Positions 27,501-39,500 of a DNA stretch of 64,000 nt are shown here, piece after piece. Location of the stretch: the NCBI GenBank assembly GCA_013397695.1, contig VYZI01000144.1, positions 1,212,088 to 1,276,087 of the forward strand. The letters are read 5' to 3'. The number at the start of each line of letters is the position of its first letter. The stretch's first letter is position 1. The position numbers and the translations under genes were made by a program. Origin of the DNA: Centropus unirufus. Lineage: Eukaryota; Chordata; Aves; Cuculiformes; Centropidae. The notes under the pieces were generated by a model. That model was given only the letters and a program-made list of their open reading frames with translations. It ran no database searches and had not been told where the DNA came from.

Positions 27501-30500
27501 CTCAGACCAGCTAACACAGGATATAAATCTCTTAACCACTCCTGAGCAGTATGCGTCTCTTCACAATGTTAACCAAGTTGAATGCCCTGATTCCAACTGT
27601 CTGGTCTGTAATTCTTTATTTATGATCAGGTGGAAATGTAGCTGATGTGATTGCTAGCTCCTCAAGTTAGTAAGTTCCTCCTCCAATATCTGTGAAATCT
27701 ACCCTTCCAACCTCACTCAGTGTTCCTCTTCTTCAAAAAACTGTTGCAATCGTAATAAAAAATGTCTTACAAAACATAGCTGAAAAGAAAGTGTTCCTCC
27801 TTTGTATATCCCAGCTGTTGTACAACAGGCCTTGAGCTCTGAGAGGAATTTTCTGTATGATTTATATAGACAACTTGCCAGAAAGCTAATCAGACTATTG
27901 GATTTGTGTCCCTCTAAAATAACCACAGACGTTTCTGTGGAAAACCGTTTGTGTTTAAAAGGAAGTAAGTCTCTTTTCGACCAAAAAGAGACCACACACG
28001 TTCACTGGAACGTGAGAAGATTTTATTTTCAATGTATCCTATACATTTAAACCACTAGGCAGCACAATTTATTTATGAATTATTGAATTGATAATTAAAT
28101 ATTAATTAAATATGAACACATGAATTACTATATCTAAGAAGATTAATAGATTTTCATATAGTTTTAGCCAGGACTGACTTCAAAATGGTTTTAAGAAGAA
28201 CTTGGGTTTTGGTCATCCTACAATGTTATGGCAAAGATCTCCATGTCACACTTTTAGGAAATTATTCTGGTCCTTACATCTTAGTTCTAACTCAACTCCT
28301 GCTTATAAATCAGTCTGTATTTCTAAAGAAGTCACTTAATTGTAGAGATGAAACACTGACACACGGTCTGAATTGGGACCATTACTGTTTAATGTCTTCA
28401 GCAGCAACATAGTGGGATCAAGTACACCCTCAGCAAATTTGCAGACACCAAGCTGAGTTCTGCAGCTGGCACACCTGAGGAACAGGATGCCGTTCAGAGG
28501 CGCCCTGGTAAGCTGCAGAAGTGTATCCACGTAAACCTCAGGAGGTTCAACAAGACGAGGAGCAAGGTTCAGCACCTTGGCTGGGACAACCCCTGGCATC
28601 AGTATAGATGGGCGGATGTGGGATTGAGAGCAGCCCTGCTCAGAAGTGCTCTGGGAGCTGGTGGATGAAAAACTGGGCATGACCCAGCAATGTGTGCTCA
28701 CGGCCCAGAGCGCCAACTGTACCCTGGGTTACATCCAAAGGAGTGTGACCACCAAGCTGAGAGAGGTGATTTTGCCTCTCTACGCCACTCTGGTGAGGCC
28801 CCACCTGAGTACTGCATTCAGCTCTGAGGGCCTCAGCACAAGAAGGACCTGGACCTATTGTAGTGGAGCCAGAAAAGGGCCACAAACACTATTAGAGGGT
28901 TTTAACACCTCTCTTATGAGGAAAGGCTGAGAAAGTTGAGGTTGTTCAGCCTGTAGGAGAGAAAACTTCGAGGAGGCCTTGTAGCAGTCATTCAAGAAAG
29001 GGAGCTTGTAACAAATACAAGAGGAAAGACTTTTTAATCGGGTCTGTAGTACCAGGGTAAGGCACTACTGTTTTAAGCTAAAAGAGGATAGATTCAGACA
29101 AGATAAAGGCAAGAGATTTACTGAGGGTGGTGAAACACTGAAATGGGTTGCCCAGAGAGGTGGTAGGTGCCTGATCCCTAGGAAGATGGGGTTCTAAACA
29201 ACCCTTGAAGATGTCCCTGCTTGTTGCAGGGGAGTCTCACTGGATGCCCTTTAGAAGTTACTTCCAACCCAAATCATTCAATCATTCCATGACTAAGAGT
29301 GAAGACAGTGACATATATACATCTTTTAAAAGATGGTACATTTTAAGGAGGGATGTTTTATATAAGAACTGTCCATAAAGTAATGTATCACCTCAAAAAA
29401 TGTTTATTAAATTTCTCTGTGTGGTGGATTCAACTCAGATTACTAAACCTAGTGAGTAAGAAAGAAAGCACTGTTATTGAAAGGGGTCTTCTCCAGACTA
29501 TTTTACTTATATTATTATGTCAGTGTCCACTGGGAAAAATCAATGTATAAAGTGTACAGCAACAGAAAACACCCCCTAAAAGGCAAGTTACCTGAAGTCT
29601 TTGCTAGGCAGATTCCACATTCTCTACCATTCTTGATCAAGAATCTGACCCTCATGACAAAAAATATTTATTCTCAGAAAGCTACGTCTTGGAAAATTTT
29701 TCACAGCCACTCACTCTGATTACGTGACAGAATGAACATCCTGCACAACTGAAGAAATGGTCTTCTTCACACATAGTGGTTATTAAAGCAAGTGGAAGAC
29801 TGAGTCATTCATGCTCTTCATGCGTATTTTTTACAAAACACATTTTCCCTCAGAGGTAACAAATGCATCTTGAGGGCTTCATTAGCTTGGTTTCGATTTT
29901 AGTTTGCAGGACAATAGTCTGGAGGAAGGGGAGAAAGCTGAATCAAATAAAAGAGGGAGCAACTGCTCCTGACTTCTCTAGCAGACACTTCCTAAATGGA
30001 CCTCCTCTTGTTACCATTTTCCATGAAATGAGGTAGTATCTGCTTAACAGCTAGATTCAAGGACGAAGATAAGGTCAAAGAACATATCAGGAAAGTAAAT
30101 ACCTGTGCATTTGAATGTTGCATTACTCACCTGTTTCTTTTCTATTTCAGCTCTTCTGTTTTTCGTTCTTTCCATGCCTGCTGAAACATGAAGGTTAGGT
30201 AGAGTAACAACAGTTTTCATAATGAAGAGTTTTATAGGCATCTGAGATTTTACTGGAAAACACTTTTGATCTAAACAATTCTTTTAAAAATATGCACGGG
30301 AATATTTGTCAGGTACTTTTCAGAATAGCACTGATTTCATAGTAGCACCACTCTAAAAGCAGATCTGAAATTCTAAGCAGAACAATGAAAAATACAGAAA
30401 TTTGAATAAGTCACATTGCTTTTCTTTTGTCAGTGAAGAGAAAGAGGCATTTCTACAACACTATTAATCTTATTGTAAAAGAGACATCTAAAAAAGGTCA

Positions 30501-33500
30501 TATTGATCATTCCCTTTATCAAGAGCACCTGTTTACTACTGCAGCTCTTACCCAGTCTATTAACTGGTTACACAGGATACTACCCCATAGGAAATTAATA
30601 TCAGATTTCCCAGAACCATAAGGCTTTCACCACTGCTAACAGAGACAGCATGCAGGACTTTCTGTTCTAGAAATTGAAAACTTCACCTTGTTTTAGAATC
30701 TGAGGTCATAGAGTAGGGCATGTATTATTGAATATCTCTGGTATTCTGCCTAAGAGAAGACAGAATTGCTCTTTCTGACCAACAGCCATGGCATTGTAGG
30801 AACACATCCTGAACACTAAAGAGTATCTTTTATTTGGTCTCTAAAGGTTTCAATGATTAACTGAGAAATGAACCTTGTTCACTTCTACATCTTCCAGGAA
30901 GCTCTTCTTGTATATGCAGCATGCAAGCCCTTCCCCTTTCCCCTAGCGCTGCTGGAAGTAGCGGTCAGCAAGTTCCAATGCTCATTCAGTCTTCTGTAGA
31001 ATCATAGAATGGTTTGGGTTAGAAAGTACTTTGAAGATCATCTAATTCCAAGCCCCCTACAATGGGCAGGGACACCTCCTGCTAGAACAGGCTGTTTAAG
31101 GGCCCATCCAACCTGGCCTTGAACACTTTCAGGGAGGAGGCATCCACGACTTCCCTGGGCAACCTTTTCCAGCGTTTCACCACCCTCATTGTGCAGAATT
31201 TCTTCCTAATGTCTAATCTAAATCCTCCCCCCTCCGGTTTTAAGCCATTTCCCTTCGTCCTATCGCTGCACGCCCTTGTAGCTCAGCTCCCTCGGTATCT
31301 GACAGAGAGCAAGAGCCTCCCCTAGGGTCAGCTCTTCTCCATAGCAAGTCGGAGGGCTGCAAGTTTGATCCGTGCTCTGAATGGCCCGCAAGTCTCTCCC
31401 GAGGGAGCGTTCAGGGAATGTTCCTTGGCCACTATCCCTCTGTCGATACCTGGAGAGTCACACACTCCGGGGGAGGCAGTAACACAGTGCATGCTTCTCC
31501 TTCGCTGAGCGCACACCACGCGAGCTCCAGACATGCAGCCTAGCCCGGGTTCTGCAAGCGGCTGTGTGCAAAGCGAAGGAGAAGCAGAAGGGGAGAGCTC
31601 TGCATCAATTCTCCTGCTCTCCTGTCAATTATTGTTAACTATTCCAGACGTGAAGGAGCAGCAGCAAACCCTGCGCAGTCACAGCCTAGCACAGTTAAAA
31701 CCTAGCAGAGCCCTCGTCGTAGCGGATCCAAGACTGTTTTGCACCAGGCGCTGCTTGGCTGGGATGAGACCTTTCCAGCTCCCTGCTTCCCTCCTCTCCG
31801 CTCGGGACAAGGCGTGCTGCTGCCCCATCGCTGCGGCTCGGCGCCTTCCGCGGAGCCCCGGCCTGCGGTACGCGTGTCCCGCTGCCCGCTCCCCCTCGTT
31901 TCCCAAGTCCCGTTCCGAGAGGGACCGCGCTGACCTGCCGGGTGCCGCTCGCGGCGGGCGGGCGGCTGCCGCCTCCTGGCGACAATGGGGCTGCTCGCCA
32001 CCCTTGCCCGCGCCGCCAGCCGCCGCGCCAGGCGGCTCTGGAACCGGGAGTACGGCGTCCGACCCGAGCCCAGGGCCTGCGGGAGCGAAAGGACACGAGA
32101 CAGCGCAATCAGGCACAGCTCGATGGCATCCGGACCCTTCACACGCCGTTCCGAGCGCCCCGCTGCCGCGCCGCCTGCGCTGCGGGTGGCTCCAGCCGTC
32201 GGCCGTCCCGGTGGAGAAGGAGGGAGGGAGGGAGAAAGCAGAAATAAACAACTGTTGCATTTCAGACGGCTACACCTAAATCAGCTGTCACACAGTTGAC
32301 CTAAGAAAGAGAAGAAAATTCAGCTTCCATCACTCATGCGCTAGGCTACGACACTGCCCTTTGAAAGACCAGAGGCATCTGCAGACATCCAGGATCCTGG
32401 ATCTGGTCTTCCTGAGAGTTGGGCATTCAGGCAAACTCATATTTTGGCTCTAGGGAACCAGGCTGGTTTTCTGATCTTCACCCAAAGAAGTCAGCTCACT
32501 TCTGATGCCTGAGTACCTTTACCACTGCCAGGGCTTGAACAAGGAGTGTAAGATAACACACTTCTTAATACAATAAAATTTAGTAAATAAAGATTAAATG
32601 ACAGATTTATGTTTCTTACTTTCAAATTCATTCATAGAGCAAGTTTTCAGAAATACATGAAACATAAGAATGTATTAAAATTTTAAATGTAAAAGCCAAC
32701 ACAGTGTTGAACAGGGAATGTAAGGAAGCACAGCAAGTATGACAGGCTTCTGGATCATTATCGGGTACTTCAGTAATTTTATTTTTTTTTTTCTGAAATA
32801 ATATTAGATACAACTTACAATCTGTTAAGAAGTAACTTGGACACCAGAATTTTGTATGGATTTTCTGAAATAAAACACAATGAAACTTGCTTTTAAAGTC
32901 AGCAGTCATCACCTATGTTTTCCTGTTGAGTACAGGGACATTGTTTCAACACAGGAATGGTGGTTTGGACTAGGAAGAAAAGAAAGTTAGCAGAAACTTG
33001 CAAGAAGCATGAGCTAAAAGATAAATAATAACTTAGAAAAGACCGAGAACAGAAATGTGAGGAGGACAAAAGAAAATCATGAAAGCTGAGAGCAAAAGAG
33101 GGAATAGCAAATGGACAAGAAGAAAGAGGGAAGAACTGAAAAGAGGAAGATACAAAGGAAGGCAGAAAAATTGTTGTAACTACTGCATGTTGGTGTTCCC
33201 TCAGAAACCAAGAGCAATGGGCAGATATCTTCAAAATATAAAACAATAAAATGAAGACAGACAAAACACCAGAGCTGTGAAGAAGTTCCATCTCATCATC
33301 TCAGCACTGGTATTTGCAAATTAGCCAGTAGCAATTAAAAAAGGAACCTATTTTCCATCAGAGCCTTCTCCATTACAAGACTCCCTCATTTTATTTTCTT
33401 ACCTTATGTCAGCCTACAAACAAGGACTTTTTTTCTCTTCCATGTGCTGTAAACATTTTACAAACATAGCTACCTGGGATCCCACCAGAGCTGATGAGGC

Positions 33501-36500
33501 AGGACTGAGGCTGTGAACAGGGTGACTTCAGCCGTGCTGCCACCTCCTGCCTGAAAAGCAGCCCCCCAAGATGCTCTTCCAGGTCTGATTGCATCAGTGC
33601 CTGTTGCTGGTGAACTCTGTTCAGGACACCTGCAGGGCCCAGGGGACAATACTGAAGTTGCACTACTGACCCACTGAAGGCCCCAGCAGCTGTCAAGACA
33701 GTGTGCAGGCAAACACTGGTGTATCCTACTCAGGTCAGTTAAACAGAACAATTGTTATTCTTAGGTGATGGGAATATGCTTTGCATTAATTTCTCTCTTT
33801 TTCCCCGGCCAGAGAGATTTCTGTACTTTACCAAGACTTCTTCAGCCCAGCAGAGGCACTGTGAAAGGAAACAGGCGCTTCTGAATAGGGCTGCAAGTTT
33901 CGTATTTCAGCTCCTCCTTCACATTCCAGGCCTGCCCAGCCTCCTTTCCAAAAGACTGCAAAAAAAAATGGAGACTCTCACAACGACTTACCCTCTGAAA
34001 TACTCGGTGCCCAAAGTTAGAGTCTTTGCTGTCTTTCTGTCGATGGTTTTGTGTACTGCCATTCTCTGCCTGCTGCAAGTCAGATTCTTTAAACCTAAAA
34101 TCAAAGATTTTTATTCTTTTGAAGTCAAGGATTCACGAGGAAGGACCATTTCCTTGGAGAAGTACAGAGGGAAAGTAAGTTACAATTTTATTATGTCTTT
34201 GTCTTGAATCTTTACTGAAAAAGAGATGTACATTTGTTAGTAAATTAAAAGTTTGGTTATCAGAATTTAAAGCACAGATTTGTGCTGAATTTTTCCTCTA
34301 ACAGTAAGCTGCAGAGGAATTTATTTTATGTAGGCCTCCTCCAGGAATTAATTATTGAAGCTAATAAATCAAGAAAAATGTTGTTTCATATTCTTTGCTG
34401 TAAATCAATGTAGACTAACAGTTGGATTTGTGCATTTTTATCTTACTTAGGCAGTAAGAATTCCAAAAGCTGATATAATAAATAAGATTTTAATGCCTAT
34501 CATAAATATCTTTTTTTTAAAAATGCTTATATTTAAACAAAGCTGTAAGTTTAAGTTTATCCACTTATTGGACTTTCAACACAGGATGTTTGAAAACAAG
34601 GATCTTGTGGTACTATTAAACATTTAATGACATTTTGATCAGAGAGATTAAACTCAGTCTCTAGGCAGGAGCAATTGTACTAGTGGGATACACGATTTTA
34701 AGATATTTAAGGCATTTGCTGTCTCTAGGGTTTGGCCTTTTTTCTTACTAGCCTAACTTTTATTTCTCTGAAGGCGACTTTAGTTGTAAACGTGGCCAGT
34801 TACTGCCAACACACAGACAAAAATTACGTCGGTCTGCAAAAACTACACAGAGAGTTTGGTCCCTCCCACTTCACTGTGCTGGCTTTTCCTTGCAACCAGT
34901 TCGGAGAATCAGAGCCTAGTCCAAGCCACGAAATAGAATCTTTTGCCAAAGGAAACTATGGAGTAACATTCCCCGTTTTCCACAAAATCAAGATCCTAGG
35001 ATCAGAAGCAGAGCCTGCCTTTAGATTTCTAATAGGTAACTACTCTCTTAACTTTTCTATCTATTGAGCTCCCTATAACCATGGTATTCTCCCTCAATAT
35101 AGAACTATTATGTATACACTGTAGTTCTGTATAAGCACTCAGCTGCATTCATTTGTCTTGTAAACTCCAGGACCCAGCTTGCAAAACCTACTCTCCCAAA
35201 TACTCAAGTCACAGAAAGCATTTACTGACTTAGAGCTTCATACTCTCACAAGCAAAGTGAAACCTTCATCTGACTGAAGAGCTCACAGACCAAAAGCCAA
35301 CTTAAAAAGCCTCTCTGAATTTTCCTGAGCTTTGGCCAGGTCTTCTGATTTGACATGTATCGTACTAAACACTGACACATAAGCAAAAGGTGAATTAAAA
35401 CATACCTTTCTCTATCACTATCATATTAACTGGAAAATAAGGTAGGAGAAGGCCCAAACCTGTATTCCATCTCTCTGCCTCAACACAGGAGCAAGGCTAC
35501 CCAAACTGCTACTATATATGCTTCTCTAGGCTTCTAGGAATTATAACAGATGCCAAAACATCCCAGACCACTCCAGTTCTTCACAGCTCCTTTTGTCAGA
35601 AAGCCATATCAACTTGTAAATAAAATCTTTCTTATATCACTTAAGCTTATTGCCCCTTGCCATGTACTGTGTGCTACCTCTTGTGTACTTGACAAGCACT
35701 ATCATTTAGGAGTCCTTTAAGTGGTCACCATTGTCACTGCAATTCTGTTTCTTCCTATCTCCCTTTAGGGATGTCAAAGTCCTCAGGAAAAGCCTCATTG
35801 CTCTGAATCGCCTAATGTCCAGTGGAATTACTGACATCTGGACGTGCCTCTCAGTTCATTTTAAGGGAGACTAGGGCACACAGGTACCACCTGGTGGGAT
35901 GAATCCACGTTCTAACAAACAGTGCAGTTAATACCTATACAGAAAGAGACCTGCCATGTTCACTCATTTGCTTATTTGTTATGTTGTTGACCCATGAGAA
36001 GAACATCTGGTGCCTAAATACTTTAAAATAAGGGCTTTCTTGTCCTGCCTTCCTCTTTTACATGAAGTTATTGTTCTTTTTCTATTAAAGAAGCATACAA
36101 TTTCTTCATGTAGCGGCAAGGCATTTTGTTAGGCTAGCACAAGTTTGTGTCCTCAGATTTCCTCAAATAATATTTAGCTTGTTATGTGTCATACTTTGTA
36201 TGAGTTATTCATATACATTAATGAACACTGGAAGAATGTTCAGATGGAATTATTACACCTCAAGACTGATCCTAGATGCAACAACCCACAGAGATCTCAT
36301 GTAACTACTAGGCGGACCAAAGCCTCTACAATGTGATCTTTTCCACAGTCATTTGCTTGCCATGGTGTCCCCTTTCAACCATGACTTTACAAATGTAATT
36401 CAATGGCAAAATTTAATCCATTTCTTCCAAGAATGAGTGCAGGGTTCAACACTGTTCTCCACTGGATTCCTGTTCCCCAGTCAGAATCTCCTGTCATTTC

Positions 36501-39500
36501 CTTCTAGTTCTTCCCCCAAGAAAAGCTTTCCCTCAAAGCTTATGAGGCTCCTGAGGGACAAACCCAGAGATAGGAAACTGTTTCTGCCTCCGCTAGGAGC
36601 CACACAGTTTCCTGACAGCCACTTGATCCAAGAAGTTGTCTTTCCAGATAGTAACAATATCAAAGGTACCACTAAGGTTTTGTGTCAGGGGATGAAGAGA
36701 GCTGAATTACACCATCACCAGTATGTCTTCCTGTTCCCATTTCACTTCCCCTAAACTAACATAAAACTGGGGACACCCCGAAGAATGTGCAGCCCCATAA
36801 CCTCCTCCCTAGAAAGCAAAGCATTATAACAACATGAACTCTTATTAAACAGTTGCACAAGGGAGAGATCATTCACCTCCTGCTTACGAGATTAACACCA
36901 ACCAGTAAACCCATGTCGAGACTGCTAGCAAAGAGCAGGGTGAGATTACTTTGAAATACATCATTGAAGAATCATTGAAAGGTAATGAAACAAGTACAAA
37001 CGTTAGGGAGTCACTATAATGATCTGATGCCATTCTTACAGATTCTTCAAAGAAAGAGCCTCGATGGAATTTCTGGAAGTACCTTGTCAGCCCTGAGGGC
37101 AAAGTTGTGAAATTCTGGAGACCTGAAGAACCAATAGAAAGTATCAAGCCAGAAGTAGCATCATTAATCAGGCAGATTATCATGAAAAAAAGAGAAGACC
37201 TCTGATAAAGCCATGCGCACTGTGAACCTGTTCAGCAGCATGAGTATAGAGCCTCACTGGATTCCTGGGAAATGATGCTAGAACCATCAGGTGATATTAC
37301 TTCTCTTTGGCATTTTCACTAAAAGCAATTTAAAATTAGTATTTTTTTTAATCTGTGGAATTAATTGAGATTTTCACAGAAAAGCCCTGAAGGATAGGGA
37401 AATAATAATGACTTTTAATGTTGGATTGGCTCCTGCAACATCCTCAAGAACCACTGAGGTTACGGACAGTGTCTTGTGGGGATGGACCTTCAGTTTCCAT
37501 AAAGTTTCCGAATGTAGATTTAAATTACTGACAATAACTAACGACATTTGTCACCACCAGGGAGATGGCTAAAAAAAAAATTAACAAATCCTCTCTTTTT
37601 GATAAATTACTCAGTATTTGTACAGGAGACTTTTGTTTTTCATCTACCAGTAACAAATAGATTCTGATATTCCATTTGTGCATAATTGCCCTGACTGAAA
37701 GATACAGGGTCCAAAGGGATAATAGCAGGGCATTTAGAGACAAATGCAGTTGAAGATACCAGCTTTTCAATATCATCTTCTGAAAGATTACTGAATTGTG
37801 AAGCTATCAACTTAGTTGTAATTAATTGTACATAGAAAATGAAATTATTAAAAGAAAAAAATCAAAAATGTTTCCTTGCCTACTTTGTATTTTGATTAAT
37901 TTTACATTTCACCTTTACAGCAATATCTTTAACCTCTTTAGCCTTCTCCATACATTTGCACTGCATCACAGTTGCCTCAGCTGTGAGTTCATCTTCTGCT
38001 GGATTTTCAGTCTCCTGATCTGAATGAAGGCAGCGTCTGTCTATCTACACACGACTGCTCACAGTAGCATTCAAAGGGCAACAAAAACCAGCAGCCTGAC
38101 ACTCTGACAGACATCTTTCTGAGACAGTCCAAGACAACACTCCCCTGCCTTTTACCTTGCATCCCTGGAATAAAACAACAGTCTTTAACTAGAGGCAGAA
38201 GGGGCTGAGGTTCATGTCTCTTCTCTCCCCGCAGTCTCCTCGATCCTGCATGAAAGTGCAAACACATTTCCAGTTGTGTTTCACTTACTTGTTTAAAACT
38301 GCCAAGTGTTTTGATTTACCTGATGGAGACAGAAAAATGGAATAAGGAATCTCATACCAGCCATCCCAGCCTTAAAGGAGGATTAAGAGAACAGAAATGA
38401 GGGAAAGCAGCATCTCAGAAGAGTTTTCTATTTGAAAAGAAAAAGACTGGTAGTATTAGTGCCACTCTCTTGTAAGACTAACAGTGACTGAAAATAACTG
38501 AAGTACTTCAAAATATTTTCTAGTAAAGATAGCCATTTAACTGTATTTAAAAGGTGAGAAATTCAAAAGGAATTTTTAAAAAGTATTTTTTCATCTGTGG
38601 AATTAATTAAGAATTTCACAAAAAATCCCAGATATCTTAAAAGGTGGAGTACTAATATTATGCGAAGGATTAAAGTCACCCTCAGTGATGATGACCATCA
38701 TTTTGGAAGGGAAGTCGGACCTTATGCATGACAGTTTCAGCTCCTCTGACCTTCAGATAACATTTATGGCCTATGTAAGGCTATAGTTCACCCAATTGTC
38801 CCTCCTGCTGGTGTTCTACACCACCCACTGTGCTGTTTGCCATTAGGCCACAAGATTCTGCTTCCAATCCATGAAAGCAGTTCTTGTTCTTTTTCTGAGA
38901 TCCTGTGTGTTAGTCCAGTCTCCTCATGAAGGTACAGTTCCAGCCTTGGGAACATTTAGCAGAATATATTGACTGATTTTTATCACGTGTTCTTATTTAT
39001 GGCCTATGTAAGGCTATAGTTCACCCAATTGTCCCTCCTGCTGGTGTTCTACATCACCCACTGTGCTGTTTGCCATTAGGCCACAAGATTCCTGCTGCTT
39101 TGATAGAGCAGGAAGGGAATTAAAATATGGATCCTATCCCCCTTACTGCAAGCGGTCTGGATTCCATGCAATTAAGTGGCAGGACAAAATGTTTTTCCCA
39201 TATATGGTGGACACTATCTTTACTTGAAAGTGTACAGGATAAAAATATGCATGTGCATTCTTGTGCACTGCTATAACTTCTTGCTTTTTGTATCACTGAA
39301 TAGGCTAGGTATAAAGATACGCTGGATGATGCTAGTAGAACACCTGAAAAAAATAAATCTATTTTACTCATCATACTGTCCAAGAGCCACTCTTCCAACA
39401 TGAAACTTCACTTGAGTATTATTATCTAGTTTGGAAGGGATCAGGAGGGAAGGGAGCTGTGCACACCTTGTTTGTGGCTCACTAAAGCTCATATTCTGTT

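Noticed and set aside
31533..32279. 248-codon plus-strand frame over the internal CpG island
   Set aside because: Antisense to CDC20B exon 3 and compositionally biased; no domain seen.
33752..33967. N-terminal extension of GPX8 by 72 residues in the same open frame
   Set aside because: No similarity to GPX8 and it crosses a likely splice acceptor; the ATG at 33968 has a good context and matches the human start.
34774..35035. Selenocysteine at the GPX8 active site
   Set aside because: The codon after NVASY is TGC (Cys), as in other GPX8 proteins; there is no in-frame TGA.
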